Shown: one piece after another, positions 1 to 7,499 of the stretch | Layout of the letters: each line of letters opens with the position of its first letter | Position numbering within the stretch: position 1 is the stretch's first letter | Source: CALCKU01 sp964654665 | GTDB lineage: Bacteria > Pseudomonadota > Alphaproteobacteria > Caulobacterales > Maricaulaceae | NCBI GenBank assembly: GCA_964654665.1 | Contig: CAZZKV010000013.1 | Coordinates: 1-64,000, forward strand | Length of the DNA: 64,000 nt | Direction: 5' to 3' | The notes under the pieces: generated by a model | What the model saw: only the letters and a program-made list of their open reading frames with translations | What the model was told of the DNA's origin: nothing | The model's database searches: none | Made by a program: the position numbers and the translations under genes

Positions 1-268
1 TTTTCATTATTATCAATACGTCACAGGTCAATTTGATAATACATCTTCCTTATCAGCTGCTATTTTAGAAGAAAGACAAGCCATAGAGTTTCAATTAAGT
101 GTGGCAGGCATTTTGGGTTTGTCTTCGTATGAGATTGGTCATCTTCAAAACTTGCCTGACAACCATCTTTCTTATAGAATATTTACAAATTCCTATCAAA
201 GCGACCCGTCTTTATGGCCTAATCATTTTGGACCTGTACCCTCGCGTCCATTTGGATATAGTGGTTAA
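1..268 (+). CDS. 3' end of an unidentified protein (partial, cut by window edge)
   Basis: The frame beginning at base 2 is open for 88 codons and stops with TAA at 266-268, so this is the C-terminal part of a gene that starts outside the window. The visible tail is rich in Ser, Tyr, Asn and Pro and ends in PSRPFGYSG. I do not recognise a family. The next gene starts 2 bases after the stop, which suggests an operon with the two secreted proteins downstream. No catalytic motif is visible, so no function is offered. Confidence 0.6.
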   Translation, partial: FHYYQYVTGQFDNTSSLSAAILEERQAIEFQLSVAGILGLSSYEIGHLQNLPDNHLSYRIFTNSYQSDPSLWPNHFGPVPSRPFGYSG

Positions 269-270
269 AT

Positions 271-906
271 ATGGCGAGGTTATGTAGAATATTAACAGGA
301 TTTTTTTACCTGACGATTTTAGGGCAATCTGTGGCGGGTTATGCGGGTACGCCTAATTTTAATCTTTCACAAGATCGCGGATTATTAGAGACTGTACGTT
401 TTGAGCGCTATGCGGCTAACCCCTATTTATCTCAAATGGAGTTAGTGGCTACAGTGAGCCAATCCACAACATCGGCGGAAAATCCTGCCGAATTATGCCT
501 TATGATAAAACCACGAGAGGGCGAATTTGTTGTTTTTGCTTGGCCTGCTTGGAATTTAATTGATGGATTTAGTTTTTCAATACGCCATGAGAGCGACAAT
601 ACCCCAACGCCCATCGGTAAACATAATACGGTTGCTTGGCCGGAGCTTTTGATGGATCCGTTTAATTATACGGTTGTTTCCAAATCTAATCTTTATGGCC
701 GATGTTTTCTGCTGGTCCCTGACTATCATTATAAAAAGGGAGGGCAATATATTCTGCAAGGGCGTTACTCTTCGCCATTAAAATCGGGTCTCATTGAAGA
801 TCAATTAACAGGAACTAATGAAAGATTGCGCGATAATTTATATCTTGATCGCCACGGTGATTTATTTTCAAAACCATTGGAGATCATGGTGACGCTAATG
901 GATTAA
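271..906 (+). CDS. Secreted hypothetical protein, paralogue of the next gene
   Basis: A 211-residue protein with an N-terminal hydrophobic segment (about residues 6-25) ending near VAGYAG, consistent with a Sec signal peptide. The remainder looks beta-rich. Its layout matches the protein at 1031-1648: a segment introducing an early Cys in a strand, a middle SFSIRHESDNTP block, a second Cys, a G-x-Y-x-x-x-Y-S-SP motif near residue 165, and a final strand ending in a hydrophobic-Thr pattern. I infer that the two are diverged paralogues in one operon, probably periplasmic beta-sandwich proteins. The family is not recognised and no enzymatic motif is visible. It starts 2 bases after the preceding stop. 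Confidence 0.7.
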   Translation: MARLCRILTGFFYLTILGQSVAGYAGTPNFNLSQDRGLLETVRFERYAANPYLSQMELVATVSQSTTSAENPAELCLMIKPREGEFVVFAWPAWNLIDGFSFSIRHESDNTPTPIGKHNTVAWPELLMDPFNYTVVSKSNLYGRCFLLVPDYHYKKGGQYILQGRYSSPLKSGLIEDQLTGTNERLRDNLYLDRHGDLFSKPLEIMVTLMD

Positions 907-989
907 CAGCACACGTAGCGTTATTATAATGGATGTTACTATAAGAAAATTTGCGCGGTTATTTTATAGGCTATCATAGGTAGGATGAT

Positions 990-1046
990 ATGACTGAATA
1001 TTTAAGCGTTAAAATTCTTCGGGCCTGTCTATGGGTTGTGTGGTGA
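990..1046 (+). other. Out-of-frame signal-peptide segment of the 1031 gene
   Basis: ATG at 990 follows TAGGTAGGATGAT, a plausible ribosome binding site, and encodes 18 residues of signal-peptide character before TGA at 1044-1046. It overlaps the start of the 1031 frame by 16 bases. A +1 base change near 1041-1043 would fuse the two frames. It may be an assembly error, a real frameshift or a short coupled leader. Confidence 0.4.
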
Positions 1047-1648
1047 TGCTCGCCAATTGCACGGCCAAAGCCTCCCCGCCGCCAGCGGTAGCCGATAAGG
1101 ATAAGCGCCCAAAATTCATCCGCATTGTTCCGCCCAATGCGCCCATTACAGGCCATAGTGTTTATAAGGGCATCAGTCTTCATACGGCTATTGACAATAA
1201 AGATACCTTGTCGATGGATGGACCATTGCGTAGTTGTGTCTCTATACGCAATACGAATAATATAGGGGCTATTGTTCTGTATTCGAGCCTGACGTATGGC
1301 CACGCAGATAGTTTTATTATTAAAGTGACCGATGACGCGGGACGGCCCGTAAGACCTAATTTTTTGGCGTCTTCATTCCCGCGGATACAGACCTTAAACG
1401 ATCCTTTATACAGCTTGGTTCTGGAACCTCAGATGGCGGTTACGAAATGTGGGGTTACATATGTTAAGCATTACATCAATAAACCTGGAAAATATAAAAT
1501 TTCTTATTCTTATGTTTCACCTGTGAACGATCTGACGGATTGGTCACATTATGCACCTGAATTTGCTCAAGATTTGGCACAATCACAAGCCTTGCGCTCC
1601 CACGGTGCGATCCAGAGCAATATCGTCGAAATCACAGTCACGGAATAG
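1031..1648 (+). CDS. Secreted or lipoprotein hypothetical; signal sequence possibly frameshifted
   Basis: The open frame gives 205 residues starting MGCVVMLANC. LANC looks like a lipobox, but only nine residues precede the Cys, too few for a signal peptide. An ATG at 990, preceded by an AGG-rich stretch, opens another frame encoding MTEYLSVKILRACLWVVW before a stop at 1044. Joining that frame to this one near 1040 would make a normal lipoprotein signal (K/R-rich start, hydrophobic core, LANC). The mature part shares its layout with the protein at 271-906, including G-K-Y-x-x-x-Y-x-Y-V-SP near residue 160 and a C-terminal VEITVTE strand. Function unknown. The body of the gene is secure; the start is not. 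Confidence 0.65.
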   Translation: MGCVVMLANCTAKASPPPAVADKDKRPKFIRIVPPNAPITGHSVYKGISLHTAIDNKDTLSMDGPLRSCVSIRNTNNIGAIVLYSSLTYGHADSFIIKVTDDAGRPVRPNFLASSFPRIQTLNDPLYSLVLEPQMAVTKCGVTYVKHYINKPGKYKISYSYVSPVNDLTDWSHYAPEFAQDLAQSQALRSHGAIQSNIVEITVTE

Positions 1649-1796
1649 TTTTATTTTCTTATTTTTGCTGAATTATTCAGTATACAGTTTACACCTTTAT
1701 CGCACACCAATGCGGCAAAACGCCTAACCTGTGTAATGTGCAAGAATCTATTTTAATGGAGCTTAGGTTTGAGCGTGTGTTTATTGTAGCGCGGGT

Positions 1797-2723
1797 TTAC
1801 GCTTCAACGTCTTTGGCCCAATCTGGAAATCGTCTAAACATAGCGGCGACAAAGGGACAACCGGGAATAACCTTATAGTTTTTCGCGCGAGCATCATCGA
1901 CCATAGCTTTGACCAAACGTTTGCCCACCCCGCGCCCGCCCATTGATTGCGGAACGCCTGTGTGATTGGCATTATAAAGATCATCCCCAATAAGCTGCAT
2001 CGTTAATTCAGCTTGTTCAGGATGGAAATCGACAAAAAATCGATGCCCATAATGGGTTTTCTCTCTTTTGATTGCGAGTTCTTCTGTCATCAGCCCCTCT
2101 ATTAATCCCGCCCCCGCTATGCCATTATCGATTAGATTATCTATGTTATAGGCTGTTATGCCGCCAAGGGCAAATACAGGGCAATTCAAGTCTCTACACG
2201 CATCTGTGATGGTTGTAATTGTTATTGATGCGCCCGCTGAAGGGCTTTGACTGGCAAATACGCTTGAGATGAATAAGCCATCTAAACAGGATACATCACG
2301 GCTATAGTCTTGCACCCCCTTAAGACCTGCCATTGTGATCACCATATCGGGACAGATTGCCCGTAGGGCTGCGGGGTCTTTAAGAGATTTATCGCGCTTA
2401 AAATGCACACCGTCTGCGCCGGTATTTTTCGCAAGAACCGGGTCATTACCGATTAAAAATTGCTGACCACGCGCAAATGTGATTTGCCGCAGGGCTTGGG
2501 CTTCGGCTTGCCGGTCAGTTTTCCCGAAATGCCGGTAAATAATCGCGGCTCCTTGGGGAACGGCGGCGACGGCGGCTCTGACATCGGGTACGCGCGCAGG
2601 ATCTGTCATAAAGACAAGCGGAGAGAGGCGCGAGGCATAGGGGCGGCCCGCTTCAAGTTTTTTAGCCGCACGTACAAGCTTGCTACTTCCTTTTAAGGGC
2701 ACAGGATTGTATGGAAGACGCAT
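1797..2723 (-). CDS. Thiamine-phosphate synthase-like (ThiE/TenI) domain fused to a GNAT acetyltransferase
   Basis: A 308-residue fusion. Residues 1 to about 211 resemble the alphaproteobacterial ThiE/TenI-type TIM barrel: LVFMTDPAR, GAAIIYRHF, ADGVHFK, SSVFASQSPSAG and FALGGI near the C-terminal phosphate-binding end. Residues 212-308 form a short NATD1-type GNAT domain: HTGVP, the acetyl-CoA loop GGRGVGKRLV, and VIPGCPFVAAMFRRFPDW. The GNAT part begins with its own ATG at 2090, preceded by AGAGGGG, so it may also be made separately. The chosen start at 2723 lies in a CATG shared with yggS on the other strand. Frame extending further 5' is antisense to yggS and was discarded. True ThiE activity is uncertain because this subfamily is often annotated only by homology. 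Confidence 0.8.
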   Translation of the reverse strand: MRLPYNPVPLKGSSKLVRAAKKLEAGRPYASRLSPLVFMTDPARVPDVRAAVAAVPQGAAIIYRHFGKTDRQAEAQALRQITFARGQQFLIGNDPVLAKNTGADGVHFKRDKSLKDPAALRAICPDMVITMAGLKGVQDYSRDVSCLDGLFISSVFASQSPSAGASITITTITDACRDLNCPVFALGGITAYNIDNLIDNGIAGAGLIEGLMTEELAIKREKTHYGHRFFVDFHPEQAELTMQLIGDDLYNANHTGVPQSMGGRGVGKRLVKAMVDDARAKNYKVIPGCPFVAAMFRRFPDWAKDVEA

Positions 2724-3405
2724 GCAAGAAGACCTGACAATAGAGCAAAACCGAAATGAAATCTTAAGCGGAATTAACAAAGCTGCCAAGCGCGCTGGAC
2801 GGGCTATTGAGGCTATAAATCTGGTTGCTGTCAGTAAAATGCAGACCGATGAGCGGGTTGCCGCAATTTTAGCGGCGGGACAGCGTGTTTTCGGTGAAAA
2901 CCGTGTGCAAGAGGCCCAGCGTCGATGGGGCCAAACATTTGCGGCCCAGCGCGGTGGACTTGAGTTGCGCTTCATCGGTCCGTTGCAAAGCAATAAGGCG
3001 GCGGACGCCTGTGCCTTATTTGATGTTATTGAAACGTTGGACCGCGAAAAACTGGCTATCCGGCTCGCACAATTACGCGATAAAGGTATAATTTTACCGC
3101 GGTTTTTTGTGCAGATCAATACAGGGGAGGAACCGCAAAAATCAGGTCTTGCACCCCGGGAGCTACCGGCCTTTATGTCCCGCTTGCGTGTTGTGTATGA
3201 TTTACATCCCGAGGGTTTGATGTGTATCCCGCCGGCCGGCGAGGCGGCATCGCCACATTTCTGGTTGCTTAGGAATTTGGCTCAAGACCAAGGGCTGGGC
3301 AAATTATCAATGGGAATGAGTGCGGATTATGAGGTGGCGGTCGAAATAGGAGCAACCCATATCCGGATCGGTAGTGCCCTGTTCGGCGCGCGCGAGCTAA
3401 AATAG
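2722..3405 (+). CDS. yggS: PLP homeostasis protein YggS/PLPBP
   Basis: A 227-residue member of the pyridoxal-phosphate-binding YggS (PROSC/PLPBP) family. These are single-domain alanine-racemase-fold proteins that bind PLP without known catalysis and buffer free PLP in the cytoplasm. Diagnostic motifs are VAVSKMQ (the Lys that binds PLP), FGENRVQEA, RFIGPLQSNKA, the VQIN-EEPQKSG segment, LSMGMSADYE and the C-terminal RIGSALFGAR. The start at 2722 was chosen because the family normally begins here and GGAAG lies just upstream; an in-frame start at 2680 would read into the divergent gene. The two divergent start codons overlap in CATG, so both promoters must lie inside the neighbouring coding sequences. 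Confidence 0.92.
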   Translation: MQEDLTIEQNRNEILSGINKAAKRAGRAIEAINLVAVSKMQTDERVAAILAAGQRVFGENRVQEAQRRWGQTFAAQRGGLELRFIGPLQSNKAADACALFDVIETLDREKLAIRLAQLRDKGIILPRFFVQINTGEEPQKSGLAPRELPAFMSRLRVVYDLHPEGLMCIPPAGEAASPHFWLLRNLAQDQGLGKLSMGMSADYEVAVEIGATHIRIGSALFGARELK

Positions 3406-3428
3406 TTTCGCGAGATTATTATAGAGTG

Positions 3429-3950
3429 TTATTGCGTTATAACTACATCCATATCGCCATAGAGCCGCGGTAAAATTGCCACCATAACATCGGGTGTGAC
3501 GGCGATACAGCCCAATGTTTGCCGCGCATCTGGTTGGGCAATATGGATAAAAACGGCGCTGCCCTTATGGGGGACAGGCGGGCTATCATTATGGCTGATG
3601 ATTAGGATAATGTCATAGGCACCGTCTGTGCGCCAAAGTGGTTCATGGCTGATGGGCCTGCCGGTTTGTATAGAGGGCCGGCGGATCAGGCGGTTATAGG
3701 CGGGATTATCCGGAGCATCGCACCATCCATCATCTTTGCGTATAGGCCAGAAGGTAAGCGGGCTTGGCGGGGCTGGAAGGCGGTCCGCGCGATAAAGGCC
3801 AAATCGGAGTTTATATGCGCCCAGCGGCGTTTTTTCATCGCCCTCAGCGCCATGATCGGCCTCAATGAATCCGCGGCGTCCGATACGGCATGGATAATGG
3901 TCTGAGTCCAAAATGATCTGACGATCACAGCATTTCACGAAAAGACCCAT
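3429..3950 (-). CDS. L,D-transpeptidase (YkuD) family protein
   Basis: 173 residues with a YkuD-type catalytic core: GDEKTPLGAY at residues 37-46, ISHNDSPPVP near 119-127, FIHIA with His137, and TLGCIAV with the nucleophile Cys148. The family forms 3-3 cross-links in peptidoglycan or attaches proteins to it. No signal peptide is apparent from this start, which has GAGAAG five bases upstream. An upstream in-frame extension to 4034 lacks support. The absence of an export signal is odd for a cell-wall enzyme, though short YkuD proteins of this type are common in alphaproteobacteria. Confidence 0.85.
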   Translation of the reverse strand: MGLFVKCCDRQIILDSDHYPCRIGRRGFIEADHGAEGDEKTPLGAYKLRFGLYRADRLPAPPSPLTFWPIRKDDGWCDAPDNPAYNRLIRRPSIQTGRPISHEPLWRTDGAYDIILIISHNDSPPVPHKGSAVFIHIAQPDARQTLGCIAVTPDVMVAILPRLYGDMDVVITQ

Positions 3951-4048
3951 AATTCTTCTCAAATTAGTGATTGATTGCGAGCATTCTGGCATTAGTGTAT
4001 GGCAGAAAACAAGTTTAAAAGCCGCAGCAGACAACGCGAGAGAAAATT

Positions 4049-4756
4049 ATGGCTGTTAAGAAACGCCTCCTTTTGGTGGATGATGATGATGACCTGCGGC
4101 ATGAGTTGGCCGAACAGTTTAGTCTATATGATGAATTTGAAACTATTGACGTCGGAACAGCCACCGAAGGCATTAATGCGGCGAAGGCAACCAATTTCGA
4201 TTTAATCCTCCTCGATGTTGATTTGCCCGATATGCTAGGCACCGAGGCCTGTGAATTAATGCGCAAGGCGGGGGTGGCGGCCCCGATTGTCATGTTGACA
4301 GGTAATGATGGTGAAATGCATGAAATTTTGGGACTGAACTCCGGCGCTAATGATTATGTAACCAAACCATTTCGCTTTGCTGTATTGCTGGCGCGGCTAC
4401 GCGCGCATTTGCGCAGTTTTGAACAATCTGAAGATGCGACATTCCAGATCGGGCCTTTTGAATTCAAGCCCGCTTATAAAAAATTGATTTCGCCACCTGA
4501 TGACAATGGTCGCCAGCCCCGCGATATTCGCCTGACAGAAAAAGAGACGAATATCCTGAAATATCTCTACCGGGCGGGCGGAAAACCTGTGGGCCGCGAT
4601 GAGCTTTTACATGAAGTGTGGGGATATAATTCCGGCGTGACAACCCATACGTTGGAAACCCATGTATATCGCTTGCGCCAAAAAATCGAACCTGAAAAAG
4701 GGGTTGCACGTTTATTGGTAACGGAACCGGGCGGCTATAGGCTGGCTTTGGATTAA
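4049..4756 (+). CDS. cenR: OmpR-family response regulator, CenR-like
   Basis: 235 residues. The receiver domain spans about 1-120 with acidic pocket DDDDD at 11-15, predicted phosphoacceptor Asp56 (LILLDVDLPD), Thr84 and Lys106 (TKPF). A C-terminal OmpR/PhoB winged helix follows, with LTEKETNILKYLYRA, VGRDELLHEVWGYN and THTLETHVYRLRQKIEP. The FAVLLARLRAHLR-EQSED linker and the overall sequence resemble Caulobacter CenR, an essential envelope regulator paired with kinase CenK. No histidine kinase is encoded nearby, so it is an orphan here. The CenR assignment rests on remembered family sequence; regulator class is certain, orthology probable. Confidence 0.85.
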   Translation: MAVKKRLLLVDDDDDLRHELAEQFSLYDEFETIDVGTATEGINAAKATNFDLILLDVDLPDMLGTEACELMRKAGVAAPIVMLTGNDGEMHEILGLNSGANDYVTKPFRFAVLLARLRAHLRSFEQSEDATFQIGPFEFKPAYKKLISPPDDNGRQPRDIRLTEKETNILKYLYRAGGKPVGRDELLHEVWGYNSGVTTHTLETHVYRLRQKIEPEKGVARLLVTEPGGYRLALD

Positions 4757-4815
4757 AGGTTGGAAATTAGGGGCAAGGAATTACGCAGTCGGATTGGCGC
4801 GCAAGCGTAAATCTA

Positions 4816-5649
4816 TTATCCGCTGGTACTGAAATCAAGCACTTGTGTCATAGGGACATGATCAGAAGGTTTGTCCCATATCCGGCACGGCACATGAATA
4901 GCATGGCCGTGTTTCCCGGCTGCTTCAACAGATGGCCGCAAGGCCGGACTAACCCAGATATGGTCCAATCTGCGTCCGCGGTTGCTCGCCATGACATCTT
5001 TGGCCCGATATGACCACCAGCTATAAAGCTTGTCGGTATCATTAGCAAAGAGACGTGAGCAGTCGGTAAAATCATGCGTCTGGCGCAAGGTTTCCAATAT
5101 CTCGACTTCCAGCGGTGTATGAGACACAACTTTCAAAAGCTGTTTATGGTTCCACACATCATGTTCATGTGGGGCAATGTTAAAATCACCAACAAGCACC
5201 TGTCGGTCATCGCCTTTGGTTGAGCGATCTGTGAAATAGCGGCGCATATTTTCCAGAAAATCAAGCTTATGGGCAAATTTCTCATTGATTTTAGGATCCG
5301 CAACGTCGCCGCCTGCCGGAATGTAGAAATTATGAAATTCAAAATTTTGAATCCCCGCTGAAACGTGTGTACTGACATGGCGGGCATGGCCCAGAGGACA
5401 AAATTGCGTATCCATTCGAACCAGTGGTAATTTGGAAACCGTAGCCGCGCCGTGATAGCCCTTCATTCCGGCGACTTCGATAAATGTATAACCGGCGTCT
5501 ATAAAGGGTTGGGATGGAAATTTATCGGTTTCGCATTTAATTTCCTGCAAGCCTAATACATCGGGCTGTTCAGTGTTTAAAAACTGGATAACCTGATCAA
5601 TCCGCAGGCGAACTGAATTAATATTCCATGTAGCGAGTTTAACTGTCAT
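4816..5649 (-). CDS. xth: Exodeoxyribonuclease III
   Basis: 277-residue member of the Mg-dependent exonuclease III/APE1 family, which repairs abasic sites and removes 3' blocking groups. Motifs in order: LATWNINSVR at residues 5-14, LQEIKC with the metal-binding Glu, GYHGAATVSK, NFYIPAGG, VGDFNIAPHEHDVWN, and RLDHIWVSP followed by PSDHVPM with the catalytic His. Full length for the family, with the ATG start at 5649. It is convergent with the CenR-like gene and runs in the same direction as lolA, 48 bases downstream of it, so the two may be co-transcribed. Confidence 0.95.
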   Translation of the reverse strand: MTVKLATWNINSVRLRIDQVIQFLNTEQPDVLGLQEIKCETDKFPSQPFIDAGYTFIEVAGMKGYHGAATVSKLPLVRMDTQFCPLGHARHVSTHVSAGIQNFEFHNFYIPAGGDVADPKINEKFAHKLDFLENMRRYFTDRSTKGDDRQVLVGDFNIAPHEHDVWNHKQLLKVVSHTPLEVEILETLRQTHDFTDCSRLFANDTDKLYSWWSYRAKDVMASNRGRRLDHIWVSPALRPSVEAAGKHGHAIHVPCRIWDKPSDHVPMTQVLDFSTSG

Positions 5650-5697
5650 GGCGTTTGATTAAAGGGCTGGTGGCCAGACGCAAGTTAAAATTACTTA

Positions 5698-6393
5698 TTA
5701 CCGCCTATCCCGCCGGCTTTGATCTCGCAAGATAAAGAGTCGTGAATTTACGCGTTGGTTATATTTTAAATCCGAGAGCAATACGCGCGTTTCTCCGCCA
5801 AAACTATCCACTATAATCCATTCGCGTAAATTTAATGTACCAGCATCAAAAACCATTGTCATGGCGCCGTCCAGTTCTCCAGAGCCATCGCGCGCAGTAA
5901 CGCGCCATTGGTCAAAGGTTTTGACAAGGCCAATGACCTCGACATCATTGGCTAGATTGACATTTTCTTTCAGAAAATAATTAAGCGGTGTGGAGGACAG
6001 TGGAATCCGATCCATTGTTTCCAGTGCGCGGTCTTGCTGGGTTAATGTTACGCCGTCAGATACAATTAACAGCGGAGAGGGCGGGTCATATTCAAAGCGT
6101 AATTTTCCGGGCCGTTTTAAATAAATATGCCCCTGTGCAAAACTCCCATCTGCACCATATTGGGCAAAGCGGCCTTGGAAACTACCAGTCCCGTTCAGTG
6201 CAGCGTCAATCCGGGCCAGATCAGCCGGCACTGTAGCCGGATTGGTAAAAGCAGGGGGCGGCGCCGAGCGCGCAGTAGGCTGGTTCAATTGCAGCTGGGT
6301 TTGCGCTATGGTTAAGGGTGCCAGCAAAGTGGTACCGATTATAAAAAGCCCTGTCTGTACAAGCCCTGTCTGTAAAAGCTCTGCCTTTTTCAT
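5698..6393 (-). CDS. lolA: Outer membrane lipoprotein carrier protein LolA-like
   Basis: 231 residues with a signal peptide (about 1-30) and a LolA fold: FQGRFAQYGADGSFAQGHIYLKRP, KLRFEYDPPSPLLIVSDG, the DRIPLSSTPLNYFL segment and a C-terminal strand. LolA shuttles lipoproteins across the periplasm to the outer membrane. The start at 6393 was chosen over a GTG at 6414 because AAGGA lies eight bases upstream. The signal peptide contains a small tandem duplication (QTGLVQTGLF) that corresponds to a repeated CCCTGTCTGTA in the DNA. A Pro/Ala/Thr-rich linker precedes the conserved domain. Confidence 0.88.
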   Translation of the reverse strand: MKKAELLQTGLVQTGLFIIGTTLLAPLTIAQTQLQLNQPTARSAPPPAFTNPATVPADLARIDAALNGTGSFQGRFAQYGADGSFAQGHIYLKRPGKLRFEYDPPSPLLIVSDGVTLTQQDRALETMDRIPLSSTPLNYFLKENVNLANDVEVIGLVKTFDQWRVTARDGSGELDGAMTMVFDAGTLNLREWIIVDSFGGETRVLLSDLKYNQRVNSRLFILRDQSRRDRR

Positions 6394-6494
6394 GTCGCGA
6401 ATCCTTATAGGCACCTAATCTAAGCCATTGGCTAGCATTTTCCAGTTTAATACAAGCTGAATATAAAAGAGCGTAAAATTACAAATTTGTAGGG

Positions 6495-7343
6495 TTAATG
6501 CCGTGGGCGATATTGATGATCGGTGAAAATCAGGGATGGTTTTGTTTCTCCGTGGGTCCACGCAATGAGCCTATTAAACGAGCCTTGAGAGCTGGATGCG
6601 GTTGTTGTCACCTTATAACCGAATGGGTAAATTTTCACATGTGATTGGGGCGCTAATATTTTTTTGAAAGATTCGGGCAAGGCTTTTGTCTTTGTCAAAA
6701 ATTGAGGCTCAGAGAGTGTCAATTCGGGGTTTTGCGGATCAGACAGGTTAAAGGTTACGATATGTTCTGCCTCGGCAGGGGGAATTATTGCTATAGGGTA
6801 GTTCTTGTCATCTCGTATTTCTATATTATCCTTTTTAATAATACTCCACTGCATGCGGCCCGTTGCGTAGAATTCGGCGGGCGCAATGCCAGCTTCGCCA
6901 TCAAGATTTAATACGCGGTGCAGGTGATAATCATTATCCATGATTTCGCCTCGGTCGAGCACACCATTTTCATTTTTATCATAGACGGCAAAAAGATTAT
7001 ATTTAATGGGCGGAAAAGGACCGGTTTTGGCATTGGTAATGGGGCCTTCTATGACTGGCGGCACAGGGTGTTGTTTTATAAACCCTAACACAAGGATTAA
7101 TCCAATTACCATGCAAGCAGAGACTACGTGCCAATGATGTTGTCCATAGCGGGCCATGGCCCTTAATCCAGCCGCCGTTACATCCGCATTGGCGCGGCGG
7201 ATATAACTATTGATAAACCGGCGTAGTGCATTGCTGGCTGTATCGCCTTGTTCATCGCACGCCTGTATAAAGGCCTGTTTTTTGGAATGAGGCAGACGCA
7301 ATTCCAAGCGTTCCGATTTCTTTTCCCATTTTGGATCTGTCAC
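6495..7343 (-). CDS. Membrane-anchored ribbon-helix-helix protein with periplasmic EF-hand
   Basis: 282 residues. Residues 10-50 (SERLELRLPHSKKQAF through FINSYIRR) look like a ribbon-helix-helix DNA-binding domain of the MetJ/Arc type. A single membrane helix follows at about 72-89. Beyond it lies an EF-hand loop, DKNENGVLDRGE at 122-133, which matches the calcium-binding pattern at positions 1, 3, 5, 9 and 12, then a degenerate second loop (LNLDGEAGIAPAEFY). The last ~110 residues are an unrecognised beta-rich domain. GTG start with GAGG upstream. The arrangement suggests a cytoplasmic DNA-binding head tethered to a periplasmic sensor, but the RHH could instead serve only for dimerisation. 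Palindromes lie just upstream. Confidence 0.7.
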   Translation of the reverse strand: MTDPKWEKKSERLELRLPHSKKQAFIQACDEQGDTASNALRRFINSYIRRANADVTAAGLRAMARYGQHHWHVVSACMVIGLILVLGFIKQHPVPPVIEGPITNAKTGPFPPIKYNLFAVYDKNENGVLDRGEIMDNDYHLHRVLNLDGEAGIAPAEFYATGRMQWSIIKKDNIEIRDDKNYPIAIIPPAEAEHIVTFNLSDPQNPELTLSEPQFLTKTKALPESFKKILAPQSHVKIYPFGYKVTTTASSSQGSFNRLIAWTHGETKPSLIFTDHQYRPRH

Positions 7344-7376
7344 GATGTTGTCCTCTTATCGTATCCAAGGGCTTAA

Positions 7377-7394
7377 TGACCTATAAATCGGTCA
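7377..7394. promoter_or_regulatory. Operator-like palindrome upstream of the RHH gene
   Basis: TGACC-8 bases-GGTCA, 34 bases upstream of the GTG start at 7343. Its position fits an operator. Binding by the adjacent RHH protein is a guess. Confidence 0.35.
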
Positions 7395-7418
7395 AATTTC
7401 AACCTAATACCTGTACGG

Positions 7419-7455
7419 ACGCAAAAGTTTTTGCGTACGGAAAGAGACGGGTCTC
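7419..7455. promoter_or_regulatory. Two adjacent palindromes between the RHH and ATP-grasp genes
   Basis: ACGCAAAA-GT-TTTTGCGT occupies 7419-7436 and GAGAC-GG-GTCTC occupies 7444-7455. They lie downstream of the ATP-grasp gene stop (7500) and upstream of the RHH gene. They could be operators or a weak transcription end; no U-run follows on the minus strand, so a standard terminator is unlikely. Confidence 0.4.
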
Positions 7456-7499
7456 AAAGGAATCCCCGAGGATAATGATATGAAGGACCGGCGCATTGT

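Noticed and set aside
99..287. 62-codon plus-strand frame at the left edge
   Set aside because: The frame from base 2 to 268 is better, stays open from the edge, and couples directly to the next gene.
2724..3119. N-terminal extension of the ThiE-GNAT frame by 132 codons
   Set aside because: This part is antisense to yggS, has no family similarity and is Arg/Ser rich as expected for a shadow frame. The start at 2723 fits the family.
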